From Leguminivora glycinivorella (Eukaryota; Arthropoda; Insecta; Lepidoptera; Tortricidae), in contig NC_062971.1 in assembly GCF_023078275.1 (NCBI RefSeq), positions 2,480,001 to 2,544,000 on the forward strand: DNA of 64,000 nt, read 5' to 3'. The notes beneath the pieces are model-generated. The model ran no database searches and was not told the origin of the DNA. It was given only the letters and a program-made list of their open reading frames with translations. Of this stretch, positions 11,160 to 20,391 are shown one piece after another. The translations under genes were made by a program, and so were the position numbers. Each line of letters begins with the position of its first letter. The first letter of the stretch is position 1.

Positions 11160-11237
11160 ATCCTGGGAATCGAACGCACCTTCACGGCGTGACAGACGAC
11201 TGTTTCACCAACGACGCCATTACATAACACGCTGTTA
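11160..11237 (-). other. tRNA-like sequence, degenerate
   Basis: On the minus strand GGCGTCGTTGGTGAAACAG followed by GCGTTCGATTCCC gives A- and B-box-like parts of a tRNA, with T-rich sequence soon after. The arms do not pair well, so it is taken as a tRNA-derived relic rather than a functional gene. Confidence 0.45.
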
Positions 11238-11293
11238 CCGACGAAATTGGGCTATACATATATAATTATTTAAATATAAATAATAATGTCAAA

Positions 11294-11473
11294 TCCATAC
11301 TAATATTACAAATGGGAAAGGGTGTTTGTCTGTTTGTTTGTCCGTTTTTCACGGCAAAACCGGAGCGACGAATTAACGTGATTATTTAAGGGGATTTAGT
11401 TGAAGGGATGGAGAGTGACATAGGCTAATTTTTGTCTCTTTCTTACGCGAGCGAAGCCGCGGTCAAAAGCTAG
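11294..11473 (+). mobile_element. Helitron-like element, copy H1
   Basis: It begins TCCATACTAATATTACAAAT and ends GAAGCCGCGGTCAAAAGCTAG. It lies between A and T, as Helitrons do, with 5'-TC, 3'-CTAG and a GC-rich short stem before the end. It is about 180 bp and non-coding. Eleven copies or fragments occur in the window. Confidence 0.75.
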
Positions 11474-11549
11474 TTTATTACAAAAGGGAAAAGCTAGTTA
11501 CTCTATAATCTGAAGTGGAAGAATTCGTTATTTCACCAAAGATAATGTG

Positions 11550-11689
11550 TGTTTGTTTGTCCGTCTTTCACGGTCAAACGGAGCGACGGATTGACATGTT
11601 TTTTAAGTGGAGATAGTTGAAGGGATGGAGAGTGACATATGCTACTTTTGTCTCTTTCTAACGCAAGCGAAGCCGCGGGCAAAAGCTAG
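11550..11689 (+). mobile_element. Helitron-like element, copy H2 (5'-truncated)
   Basis: From GTGTGTTTGTTTGTCCGTC to the end GAAGCCGCGGGCAAAAGCTAG. It sits about 75 bp after copy H1 in the same orientation. The 5' end is lost or diverged. Confidence 0.7.
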
Positions 11690-11696
11690 TACAGCA

Positions 11697-11818
11697 CGGG
11701 TAGCATGGTCGCGCGATAGACGATAAAATATCAGGCCGTCCCTGTCGCACTATTAGTAAGTGCGATTATAGGGACGGCCAGATGTTTTATCATTTATCGC
11801 GCGACCATAATTGCCTGC
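11697..11818. mobile_element. Palindromic MITE family M4, copy 1
   Basis: The arm CATGGTCGCGCGATAGACGA to CAGGCCGTCCCT is mirrored by AGGGACGGCC to TATCGCGCGACCAT, so nearly the whole element folds on itself. Copies lie at 16598 and 50028. Confidence 0.85.
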
Positions 11819-12365
11819 CTGGACCAGATTATGATATGGTGATAATTTGATGATAATTATTATTTGTAACCATTTAGTTAATATTGTCTTCAGTTACCGC
11901 GATAGTTACTCATGAAATAAAAACTATGAAAATGGATTAAATGGTGTATAATGAATTTACAATTCATCCCGACGTTTCGAACACTACAGCGTTCGTGGTC
12001 TCTGAGCTCTACGGGTGACTGAGGAAAAATTACAATGTGCAAAAGCTACCCACATACCTACATACATATTCATATATATAACTATTTAGTTGTTGAAGAA
12101 AAATATTCACACAACAATAACATAGGTCAACTAGCTCAGTAAATGTAAGGAAGTCAGCACATTACTAATACTATGCCCACACTATGACCTGTGTACCTGA
12201 CCTGACGTGTAATATTTTATTTTATCAACAAAGGCATAATAAAGGATTTTATTGTATTTATATATGAAAATAAAAAATAGGAAAGCAATATAGTAATAGT
12301 CAAATATTCCATTAAAAAATATAAAAAAAACTTAATAAATCAAAACAATGTTCAAATGATTAAAA
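11819..12365. other. AT-rich; PLE-like end motif at 11950-12030
   Basis: The stretch contains TGTATAATGAATTTACAATTC then CCCGACGTTTCGAACACTAC and CGTTCGTGGTC. The same string forms the head-to-head palindrome at 37634. Such motifs recall termini of Penelope-like elements; no RT frame is nearby. Confidence 0.4.
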
Positions 12366-12435
12366 AAAACTCCGGGATGGAACTCGTGATCTCATGCTTC
12401 ATAGTCGGTGCATATAACCGAGACGCCATTTCGAT
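12366..12435 (-). other. tRNA-like relic followed by T run
   Basis: On the minus strand GGCGTCTCGGTTATATGCAC, then ACGAGTTCCATCCCGGAGT and eight Ts. It has the layout of a tRNA with a pol III terminator, but the TTC loop and arms are degraded. Confidence 0.4.
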
Positions 12436-12824
12436 TTACACTAGCAGTGTCGAAATACACGATATGTATCTTTATTGACAAAATGCGTCATTATTTCTGA
12501 GTCTGCTTGAGTTAAGTAAACCAATATCTTTAAATAATTACTTGTCAAGAGCCAAGTGTCACTGATGACAATGTCAACTAAAAATGCGCGAAATATGACG
12601 GCTCTGTGTCTGTACACAAAATTTGGCACGCACATTTTCGTAAAATTAATAAAAAATTCACATGGATTTGTCCATGATTTCTGTATGAAACAATGTATTT
12701 CGTTCAAAACTGCGACGATGGATAATGTATAGTAGATGTATGCGCATATTTTTATTTAGTTGTAGTGTGCGGTGACTAATTAAATGGTAGATGTTTTTTG
12801 TATGGAAAGCGAGCCACCTTAATA
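12436..12824. other. No recognisable feature
   Basis: AT-rich sequence; the minus-strand short frames at 12441-12846 show no domain. Confidence 0.4.
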
Positions 12825-12955
12825 ACGCCGTGTTTTGCGTGGGCAACGATCGCGCGACCGTCGCCGTTGCATCTCATCGCATCGTCTACTTCCATATCGA
12901 TAAGGTTTGATTTCGTATGCGTCGCATCGCCGTCGCCTACGCAAGCCACGGCGTA
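12825..12955. mobile_element. Palindromic MITE family M2, copy 1
   Basis: Ends are AACGCCGTGTTTTGCGTGGGC and CCTACGCAAGCCACGGCGT. The internal TCCATATCGATAAGGTTTGA and CGTATGCGTCGCATCGCCGTC are shared with copies at 17861, 54350 and 62311. This copy has lost part of the GTCGCGCGAC repeats. Confidence 0.85.
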
Positions 12956-13336
12956 AGTATTTATAATGTATTAGAATAACTAGACTAGACTGACTAGAGA
13001 CTAACTATAATTTTAAATCCTTTTTCGTAAGCATGACTGCTGCGAAAAAAATCAATTAATTAATTAATGGAATCAAACATATGTGCAGAAATTTAATGGC
13101 TTTATTTTTTCCTTCATAATTCTACAATACCACTTATTTTCCAAGACCTTAGTGCAAATGCAAGCACTTAATAGCCATTAGTTTTTGATGACCAAGAGTA
13201 TTTTCGCCTGAGTCTGGATTTTTATTTTTATTGTAGGTAATTAACTATACAATAGGCATAGATATATATTTCACAAGGCTGGGTTTAATAACAACTGAAT
13301 CAAGTTAAGGTTTCATCCTTTTTCGTTTATATAATA

Positions 13337-13751
13337 CTAGCTTTTGCCCGCGGCTTTGCTCGCGTTAGAAAGAGACAAAAAGTAGCCTATGTCACTTTCT
13401 ATCCTTTCAACTATCTGCACTTAAAAAATCACGTCAATTCGTCGCTTCGTTTTGCCACATCTCGGACACTGGCGATCAAATATATGAAAGAGGCGCGTTC
13501 CTAGCCCACAGTCTAAGTTCGTGTACGTGAACGCGTACTATGCTTGTTGTGAGATATGACAGATCGACTGGTCGCGTTTTTGACAGGCGGTAACTGTGAG
13601 GTAACCGAGAGGGGGTGGGTGGCACTTTTAGCGGGGGGCGGGAGTGGCCATACTGTACAATAGTACTCTTTATTATACTGTGGTTTTGCCGTGAAAGACG
13701 GACAAACAAACAGAACACAAACACTTTTCCATTTATAATATCCTAGTATGA
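13337..13751 (-). mobile_element. Helitron-like element, copy H3, interrupted
   Basis: On the plus strand it reads CTAGCTTTTGCCCGCGGC at the left and ends ATATCCTAGTATGA at the right. It is split after 13456 by a 226-bp insertion. Helitron sequence resumes with TTTTGCCGTGAAAGACGG. Confidence 0.8.
13457..13682 (-). mobile_element. hAT/P-like MITE family M14, copy 1, nested
   Basis: It is flanked by the 8-bp duplication GTTTTGCC (13449-13456 and 13683-13690) inside the Helitron copy. In the minus orientation it begins CACAGTATAATAAAGAGTAC and ends CCGAGATGT. A second copy at 33611-33839 has the same ends and its own near-perfect 8-bp duplication. It has only a very short terminal inversion. 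Superfamily by target size only: hAT or P. Confidence 0.8.
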
Positions 13752-13754
13752 AAG

Positions 13755-13911
13755 TATGAATATGGATTATGATATAAACTACGAATCATGCTATAACAGT
13801 ACAGGTACGGGATGGGACTATGAGCCAATTTCTATAAAAGGAGTCTACACGACACTTTCTTTATAAATTGCCACATCGGCACATAACCTAAAATTAATCC
13901 TTTTTTTCCAG
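13755..13911 (+). other. Intron end with 3' splice site
   Basis: CCTTTTTTTCCAG ends at 13911, a good polypyrimidine tract and AG acceptor directly before the exon that carries the start codon. So at least one non-coding exon lies further upstream, not identified. Confidence 0.7.
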
Positions 13912-13970
13912 ATTTTGAAGTCACAAATTCGCGCGCACGATGCCGTAACCAAGATGGCCGACTGAACAAA
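13912..13970 (+). promoter_or_regulatory. 5' UTR with two minimal upstream ORFs
   Basis: Between the splice acceptor and the main start codon lie ATG CCG TAA (13940-13948) and ATG GCC GAC TGA (13954-13965). Both stop before the main ATG at 13971. Such tiny upstream frames commonly lower or condition translation of the main frame; that role is inferred. The main ATG has the better context, CAAAATGG. Confidence 0.6.
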
Positions 13971-14082
13971 ATGGCGGACGTTTTCGGCAAGATGGCGTGG
14001 GGCGTGCTGCTGTTTGCGGTGATACTGGAGACGGCTATAGGCTCCGGACGGTTCTCTGATCCAAAACTTGAGGAAGATTTGG
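13971..14082 (+). CDS. First coding exon of a secreted/membrane protein
   Basis: This is the most convincing host exon in the window. It opens with ATG in a good insect context (CAAAATGG) and codes for 37 residues plus one base. It is closed by the strong donor G|GTAAGT at 14083, phase 1. The N-terminus has a short charged start (MADVFGKM), a hydrophobic core (WGVLLFAVILETAIG) and then a polar stretch (SGRFSDPKLEEDL): a typical signal peptide with likely cleavage near AIGSG. GC content and codon use differ sharply from the AT-rich surroundings, and an acceptor lies at 13911. The rest of the protein must come from downstream exons; a candidate lies at 60243. I do not recognise the family. The product should enter the secretory pathway. 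Confidence 0.8.
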
Positions 14083-14088
14083 GTAAGT

Positions 14089-15011
14089 CATTAATTTTAA
14101 CCTAGGAATATTGTGAAGCTTTTAAATGAATGGCTGTATGCGTTCAAAAGCAAAGAATGCAATGATCATTTGGGCAAAGCAACGGTAAAAACTGGTGAAC
14201 TTTCGACCTGGACTCGTTTTCAAGTACAGTAGTAGGTACCTTTTTTTGAAAAATCTTATTAGCTTTAATATCTATTACAAACACTGATTTAAATTTTCAC
14301 GATTTTTACTCATAGGTTTTAACGGGGGCGGCTTAACCTTTGTTTTTGTTAAGCACGTCAAGTGTAGAAAAAGGGTTGTTAAATGCCTTAAACTCAAGAT
14401 TTCAAGAGCAACCAAGTTGACCGTAACCATGGCAACAAAGGTCAAAAGGAGGTTATGTGTTCACTCAAATATCTTCATGTTTTTAGTTACATTCAACCGA
14501 CTGGCCACCTCCATTACTATTTCACGAGTCTACAACTGAAATAAAATAAAAATCGTTGTTGCTCGCTAATGCGTGCATTATTCAGAGGCGAGGATCATCC
14601 TCGGGCAAAGTAAAGGTAAATAAAATAATATAATGTACGCAATAAAAGCGGGTGAACTTTCCACCTGGATAAGATTTCAAAGATGTAGTACCTACTAATA
14701 GTTTTCAATCTAATTTTCTTGGAAACATTCGTATTTATCATGCATAAAGGTTTTGAAAGCCAGGATTAGGCAAATCAAATTTTGACTGTACATTCTAGTT
14801 TGATGCACCTTTCTGACGCAACGCGATTGGTTGACGAGATCGCATCACGCATGCGATTGGTCGTACAGTTTGCTCGCTTGGCTCGCTTTTGTGCACAGCG
14901 GTGTTACTTACTGACACCATTATTATTGGTACCCGTATACCAGCCCCATGCAAAGTAGTAGTAGGTAAACCGGGTTGACACATCTCTACTAGGTATAATT
15001 ATAACAGGCCA
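14089..15011. other. Intronic, no recognisable feature
   Basis: AT-rich, probably single-copy. At 14800-14900 ACGCGATTGGTTGACGAG and ATGCGATTGGTCGTAC form a small direct repeat. Confidence 0.4.
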
Positions 15012-15105
15012 TCAGTTCTACTAGGTATGGCACAATCGCTCACGAAACGCTCACGAAACGAAGCGCAGTAGATATCTATCTCTATCGCAGTTCAGTGACT
15101 GCTAC
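15012..15105. mobile_element. MITE family M3, truncated copy
   Basis: TATGGCACAATCGCTCACGAAAC, then CGAAGCGCAGTAGATATC and TCTATCTCTATCGC match one end of the elements at 19636, 27668 and 63508. The other terminus is missing. Confidence 0.65.
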
Positions 15106-15404
15106 GGGGCCAGTTCCTGTTGTACAGAGACTAATTGAAATAGTGTGAGATGTTCGAATCATACCTACGTTTCCGTGAAAACACCAAGAAAAACATATTA
15201 CTCTATGTTATAGTATGCGGAAAGTTATATGAAAAATAATAAAGTTATAGGTTAGTAGTTGGACTGGGAGATAATTTATTACTTCAAGTTTCTTAGTATT
15301 ACTGTTTGTAAGATAAGTTTTGTTCTGTTATGAAGGCTACGATTTTGAGGTCACTATTAGAGATATACATACATAAACCTACACGTGAGTGACCAGCTAG
15401 CGCC

Positions 15405-16067
15405 AGCTTCCAATTTTATCTCTTATCCACGTGGATAAAACATCCGTCACGTTATGACAAGTATGGCTGTGTGAGAGGTACAGCCGGCGTACGATGCTTC
15501 CAATTTTATCACTTATCCACGTGCATAAGACATCTGTCACTCTCACACTGACATACTTGCCAAAGCGTGACAAAAGTCTTATCCACGTGAATAAGTGATA
15601 AAATTAGAATGATTGAAGATGTCGTACCTACGTGGATAAGTGGTAAAATTGGAAGGCTTGTCTACGTGGATAAAGCATCCGTCACTTTCTGGCAAATATA
15701 TCAGTCTGGTGCGTTCCTTGGTCCTCCTGAATGCGTTCCTCGCATCAGCCCCTCAGTGCGACTTATTTGCAAGCAGACAGGTTGTTGTGCGTGATGAGTG
15801 TCTGAAGTTCTGTGAGAGGATGGATGCAAGGCCTACTACAGTTAAAATGTAGGTAAGATAAATTGTGTTTAGATATCTTTTGTTGTTATTTACTGTTGCT
15901 GTGTTGTATGTTTTATTCTATGTAGTTAGCAGTGATTTAGTTTCGACTGTTATGCTGTTAACATGTTTTGTAAATAAATAAAAAAATAAATAGATAAAAT
16001 AAATAAATACAATCAGTGTGAGAGTGACAGATGTCTTATCCACGTGGATAAGTGACAAAATTGGAAG
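15405..16067. mobile_element. Cluster of palindromic units with CACGTG core
   Basis: The string GCTTCCAATTTTATC + CTTATCCACGTGGATAAG recurs in both orientations at about 15408, 15498, 15577, 15627, 15655 and 16036. The arm at 15498-15552 is mirrored by 16013-16066. It reads as a palindromic MITE whose ends were duplicated and which later received an insertion. CTTATCCACGTGGATAAG is itself an 18-bp perfect palindrome with an E-box core. Confidence 0.75.
15700..16010 (+). mobile_element. Retroposed 3' end inside the CACGTG MITE
   Basis: The sequence differs from the MITE, ends in a long TAAATAAATAAA-type tail, and MITE sequence resumes right after it. ATCAGT on both sides is a possible short target duplication. 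The first 150 bp has open frames of LINE C-terminus size, but no motif was recognised. Confidence 0.5.
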
Positions 16068-16145
16068 CATAATTGCCCTGCAGGTTTATATGTTTAATAT
16101 CAGGTATAAACCCCTTAAACTAACACTGCCCTGAATCTATAAAGA

Positions 16146-16265
16146 TATAGTCAACCAATTGGAACCCTAGGCCACTGTTATAAATCAGATTGTAAGAAAT
16201 CTCATACTGCTTTTCATTTTGACATGGTTGTAGAGTGGCCTAGGCTTCCAATTGGTTGACTGTAC
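16146..16265. mobile_element. MITE family M5, copy 1
   Basis: Ends are AGTCAACCAATTGGAACCC and TTCCAATTGGTTGACTGTAC, with CTAGGCCACT / AGTGGCCTAG continuing the inversion. The second copy is at 39801. Confidence 0.85.
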
Positions 16266-16597
16266 AAATACGAAAAGCAATCCACCTTTATCAAAAAATA
16301 TCAGAGAGCTGCGAGTGTCATGTGCAATAAATATTTAATGCACTAGAAATAAATAACTCAAATACCTAACGTATAAATTATTCCGCCGCTCAAATCGAAA
16401 GGGTTACAACTGCATAAATATCGAAAATGTGTAACATTTTATTGCTTTTAAGATATTTTAAGGTGCGGTAGGTTTTGGTTGGAAGAGTTTGTCGGGCTAA
16501 CTTTAACTTAGACCAATATCATTAGGACATCTAAGCCTTAAGTGTATATCATGAAATTTTTGACGATTTAGAATACTTTACTCGGTGTTTCACCTCA

Positions 16598-16720
16598 GGC
16601 AGGCAAGTATGGTCGCGCGATAAATGATAAAACATCAGGCTGTCCCTATCGCACTTACTAATAGTGCGATAGGGACGGCCTGATATTTTATCGTCTATCG
16701 CGCGACCATGCTACCCGTGC
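16598..16720. mobile_element. Palindromic MITE family M4, copy 2
   Basis: TATGGTCGCGCGATAAATGA to CAGGCTGTCCC is mirrored by GGGACGGCCTGA to CTATCGCGCGACCATG. Compared with 11697 it lies in the opposite orientation. The centre CGCACTTACTAATAGTGCG extends the hairpin. Confidence 0.85.
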
Positions 16721-16967
16721 AGGTGGCAAAATTTGTTTACCATTACAACGCTCAAATTTCACTCACTTCGCTCGTGGTGCAATATTGGAGTCTATCACTT
16801 TAGGTGTCAATATGTTTTACAAGAGGGCAAAGTTGTTTTTTAACCGCACGCAATATTGAAAGTGGAAGCTTGAGCGTTGCGAGGGTTTCAAGGAACGAAG
16901 GCCAAAATTTTACCACCGCACCACACAATACTGTAACATGAAATTAAATTAAATTCATCTATATACT

Positions 16968-17115
16968 TAATATTTATGATTCAAAAATCATCATTTAACG
17001 GTAAATAAAATTCTACGTCAAATTAAATTGTGTACGAAATTAATTTGCACTCTTGTGGATAAAACGAAATTTTCTCACTAGGTTATAAAGAATCAAGAGA
17101 GCCTTTACCATTTTC
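16968..17115. repeat. Dispersed repeat family B, copy 2
   Basis: Matches 10077-10235 from ATTTATGATTCAAAAATCATC to TTTGCACTCTTGTGGATAAAA and GAGAGCCTTTACCA. Confidence 0.6.
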
Positions 17116-17162
17116 AGCCACTGCATTTGTTTATTTTTCTGTTAAACACACGGATATGTTAA

Positions 17163-17285
17163 CACTTTCGCTACCAAGAACCCGACTGTCCGGTACACCG
17201 CTCGTAGAAGCGTAGCCGATTACATGGGTTTCCCCGTATGTAGCGAAAATGTCGTAGCGCCGCGTAGAGCCCGGTTTCGAAAGTG
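17163..17285. mobile_element. TTAA-flanked MITE family M11, copy 1
   Basis: Bounded by TTAA on both sides (17159-17162 and 17286-17289), with ends CACTTTCG and CGAAAGTG. TTAA targets are the mark of piggyBac-type transposition. It is 123 bp. A second copy at 51219-51341 lies within a Helitron. Confidence 0.85.
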
Positions 17286-17502
17286 TTAATATTCAGGTCA
17301 GTTAAATTCATATGCCACGTGCTCAGCTTTGCATATTAATACACACACTAGAGATGTGCTAAATAATAGTTTTGGCCGAATAAATTATTTTGGATCAAGA
17401 TGCCGAATAGCGAGATATTCGGCCAAACATGAATACTTATAATTAGTCAGTTTTTTGTACAATTCGCTTTCTTTTGTCCCTCAGTAAAAATTACACTTTA
17501 TT

Positions 17503-17746
17503 ACTTCGTTGGCGGGGCATGTTGCCAGGCAGAGTGATGGCAGGTGGACCAAAATGTTGACTGAATGGTGGCCGCTATCGGATGTAAGAAGCGCCTGGCA
17601 TCCGTTGGATCGTGGACGACATTCAAAAAACTGCGGGGCACTTCTGGATGAGATTAGCCCAGGACCGGGATAAGTGGCGTACACGAAGGGAGGCCTATGC
17701 TCAGCAATGGGCGATTAATGGCTGAAATGATGATGATGATTACTTC
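17503..17746 (+). mobile_element. LINE 3' fragment with GATGAT tail
   Basis: At the end, one frame reads AQDRDKWRTRREAYAQQWAI, typical of the C-terminus of RTE-type LINE polyproteins in insects, followed by a stop and ATGATGATGATGAT. The upstream part (RQSDGRWTKMLTEWWPL) is also consistent but in another frame, so at least one frameshift is present. Confidence 0.7.
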
Positions 17747-17774
17747 GTTGAATTAAAACTTAACACATGTACAA

Positions 17775-18085
17775 ATTACGTAGCCAAATGCACAAATGCT
17801 CACGATAATATCGTTATTGTAGTTATAAGCTATCTCTACCGCTCTTCCGTATGAGCGTGACACCGTGTCTTGCGTGGGCGACGGTCGCGCGACCGTCGCG
17901 CGACGGTCGCGCGACCGTCGCCGTCGCGTCTCATCGCATCGTCTACTTCCATATCGATAAGGTTTGATTTCGTATGCGTCGCATCGCCGTCGCGCGACCA
18001 TCGCGCGACCGTCGCCCACGCAGGCCACGGCGTTACATGCGTTTCGATCGGAGTCTAGCGTCAACGATTTTCAATTTGGCAGAAA
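17775..18085. mobile_element. M3-like MITE interrupted by an M2 MITE
   Basis: The left half (GTAGCCAAATGCACAAATGC to GAGCGTGACA) and the right half (CATGCGTTTCGATCGGAGTC to TCAATTTGGC) align with the uninterrupted copy at 23043-23187, whose TTGGCGCGACAGAGCCTGAC joins directly to GCGTTTCAATCGG. The gap is filled by the M2 MITE at 17861-18034. Confidence 0.8.
17861..18034. mobile_element. Palindromic MITE family M2, copy 2 (nested)
   Basis: CACCGTGTCTTGCGTGGGC is followed by three GTCGCGCGAC units, then the shared centre TCCATATCGATAAGG, then mirrored CGTCGCCCACG and GCCACGGCGTT. It is the copy with the most GTCGCGCGAC units. It sits within the M3-like copy. Confidence 0.85.
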
Positions 18086-18109
18086 CGGTGACTTGCTTAT
18101 TATTTTCAG

Positions 18110-18375
18110 TTACAATTTTCTGAATTCGAACGCGTGAGACTCAAAAATCGGACCCCAGCAGCCGGGGTCCGTTTTTTAGTCTGCAAGATTTAAAAATCGC
18201 CCCCTGAATTGAAAATAATATTGTAATAATATTGTAATAAATATTGTAAGCAAGTCATGGGCACAAGTTTTCAACCGGTATTTTAGTGACAAAATCTCGT
18301 ATGCGAGATTCAAAAATCGCCCCCCGGAATGAAAATAATATTGTAATAATATTTATTGTACCACCGAGATGACTA
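18110..18375. repeat. Tandem duplication of about 118 bp plus hairpin
   Basis: ATTTAAAAATCGCCCCCTG to GGGCACAAG at 18188-18268 is repeated as ATTCAAAAATCGCCCCCCG to GGGCACAAG at 18308-18386. Just before it, GGACCCC-AGCAGCC-GGGGTCC (18151-18171) forms a short hairpin. Confidence 0.65.
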
Positions 18376-18469
18376 TATGGGCACAAGAGCTGGTCATTGA
18401 AAGTGGTGTTTCTATTTTATCGTAGACGTAAAATCATATCGATAAATTATAGTAAATAAATAATAAATA

Positions 18470-18665
18470 TTGGGGGCCACCTTACACAGATCAACCTAGC
18501 CCCAAACTAAGCAAAGCATGTGCTAGGCGACGATATACATACTTATATAGATAAATACATACTTATATACATAGAGAACCGTACATAGAGTTCCATGACT
18601 CAGGAACAAATATCTGTCTTCATCACACAAATAAATGCCCTTACCGGGATCCGAACCCGGGACGA
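18470..18665 (-). mobile_element. SINE family S1, copy 2 (head-truncated)
   Basis: It carries GGGGGCCACCTTACACAGATC, the body and the B-box GGGTTCGGATCCC, and stops at CGGGACGAAGG. The A-box part of the tRNA-like head is missing. Confidence 0.8.
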
Positions 18666-18786
18666 AGGGTGCTTTTGAGAGAAAAGTAGCTAGTCAGGAA
18701 TGAAATCTTATGTACTTAAATTTATGTTTCTAAAGAAATAATATATCATAAGCCGAAAACCGAATAACAGCAAAATACACACATCC

Positions 18787-19118
18787 GGGCATTTTCGCGA
18801 AAAAAGATTCAAAACCTTTTTTTTCCAAAATAGGTAAATTTAATGTTTTTCCTACTCAGAATCACAAGCCCTTTCGATCCTACTAGGTAAAAAACTCGTA
18901 CCAAATTTAATTTTTCCACTTCGTTACCATTTTTCAAACACTTTGTACAGCAGTTACAAAATGGAAAGAATGTGAAATAATAGAAAATTTTGGAATATTT
19001 TTTTGTCTCTTGATTTTTAGTCCTAGATCGAAAGGGCTCGTGATTCTGAGTAGGAAAAACATAAAATTTACCTATCTTAGAAAAATTTTTTTTGATGATT
19101 GTTCTCGCGAAAATGCCC
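18787..19118. mobile_element. MITE with 95-bp inverted repeats
   Basis: Ends are GGGCATTTTCGCGA and TCGCGAAAATGCCC. The inversion continues through ATGTTTTTCCTACTCAGAATC and AGCCCTTTCGATC on both arms. The minus-strand frame at 18809-19120 is only the repeat read through. Confidence 0.85.
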
Positions 19119-19329
19119 ATCCCTAATATCTTTTTGTGAATAGAGTGAGCAAACTACACGTTTAATTTATGTACGGTCCGCGCGTTAAACGATTACCGGC
19201 TGCGCGGCCGCGTTTAATAGATAATTCAATTACAACGAGTTTGGCTGGTTCAATATTATCTGATTGGGTGTTATCGACGCTTTGGGGTTTGTTTTATTAA
19301 CTTTACCAATCAGTAAACAACGTGAACTA

Positions 19330-19450
19330 TTGGTTATTTGAAAAGTGAACAACGTTAAGCACGGGGTATCTGTAGTTCAATTTGTTAAGAGCGCTGCACA
19401 GATTTCAGATGGTGCGGGTTCAAGTGCCGCCGGAACCGTTGTTTTTTCAT
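19330..19450 (+). mobile_element. tRNA-like head followed by T run
   Basis: GTATCTGTAGTTCAATTTGTTA (A-box-like) and GTGCGGGTTCAAGTGCCGCC (B-box-like) are followed at once by GTTGTTTTTTC. It is a tRNA-derived sequence; the arms are imperfect. Confidence 0.5.
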
Positions 19451-19635
19451 TTTTTCCTTTAATATTAAATTATGGATGTGAATTGCTGGAGATTCCGATT
19501 TTGAATATAAGAAATATGACAGAAAAACAAAAGCTATAAACTCAGAATTAAACTAGTAATATGAAGAGATTAAAATCCATGAAAGAATATTATATTTACA
19601 TCAATTTTATTATGACAGTGGGTACGATGCCTGGC

Positions 19636-19818
19636 CCCGTAGCCGAATGGCTTGTTCTCGCCCGCGCCGACGCCAAACTTGTCGACTGTCGAAGCAGATA
19701 CGCCGCTGGCTCTGTCGCGCCATATAAGCATTTTAAATTTTTTAAGCGCGATAGAGATAGATATCTACTAGCGCTTCGTTTCGTGAGCGTTTCGTGAGCG
19801 ATTGTGCCATTCGGCTAG
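19636..19818. mobile_element. MITE family M3, diverged copy
   Basis: Left end CCCGTAGCCGAATGGC and right end GTGCCATTCGGCTAGAC. Internal GGCTCTGTCGCGCCA and GATAGAGATAGATATCTAC match the copy at 63508. Confidence 0.8.
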
Positions 19819-19839
19819 ACAGTGGGTACGATGCCAGAA

Positions 19840-20165
19840 ATCATCATCCTCCTGGCAATATCCCGGCATTTGCCACGGCTCATGGGAGCCTGGGGTCCGC
19901 TTTGACAACTAATCCCAAGATTTGGCGTAGGCACTAGTTTTACGAAAGCGACTGCCATCTGACCTTCCAACCCGAAGGGTAACTAGCCCTTATTGGAATT
20001 AGTCCGGTTTCCTCACGATGTTTTCCTTCAACGAAAAGCGACTGCCAAATATCAAATGACTTTTCGCACATAAGTAAGTTCCGAAAAACTCATTGGCACG
20101 AGCCGGGATTCGAACCCGCGACCTCCGGATCGAAAGTCACGCGTTTACCGCTTGGCCGCCAGTGC
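19840..20165 (-). mobile_element. tRNA-headed SINE, family S2
   Basis: On the minus strand the head reads AGCACTGGCGGCCAAGCGGTA with B-box GCGGGTTCGAATCCC. A conserved body follows (GTGAGGAAACCGGACTAATTC; GAAGGTCAGATGGCAGTCGC) and the copy ends near GGCAAATGCCGGGATATTGCC. This layout is common among lepidopteran SINEs. Confidence 0.75.
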
Positions 20166-20391
20166 TTACGATGCAATAAATATAAGACTGAATTATTTTA
20201 TCAAGTTTCGGTTTGAGCTGAGAAAATCTGTTATTTTTTTAAGTTCTTGAGAAAAGAAAAAGTTGAATAAGAGATTAACTACATGTTATACGACGAAAGA
20301 ATTGGATTCGCTTGTCCTTGTCGGCCCTTGGGCTATTTCTGTGTGGCAGCATTACAAACAATATTACATTGCAAAGTAGCTAATAAATTTA
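20166..20391. other. No recognisable feature
   Basis: Intronic AT-rich sequence. Confidence 0.35.

Noticed and set aside
15609..15852. Short open frames ending in a GTAAG-like donor at 15854
   Set aside because: They start in MITE sequence and run into a retroposed 3' end with an A-rich tail; no acceptor fits.
17870..18058. Arg-rich frames over GTCGCGCGAC repeats (also 54246-54532 and 62209-62628)
   Set aside because: They translate palindromic MITE sequence and appear on both strands.
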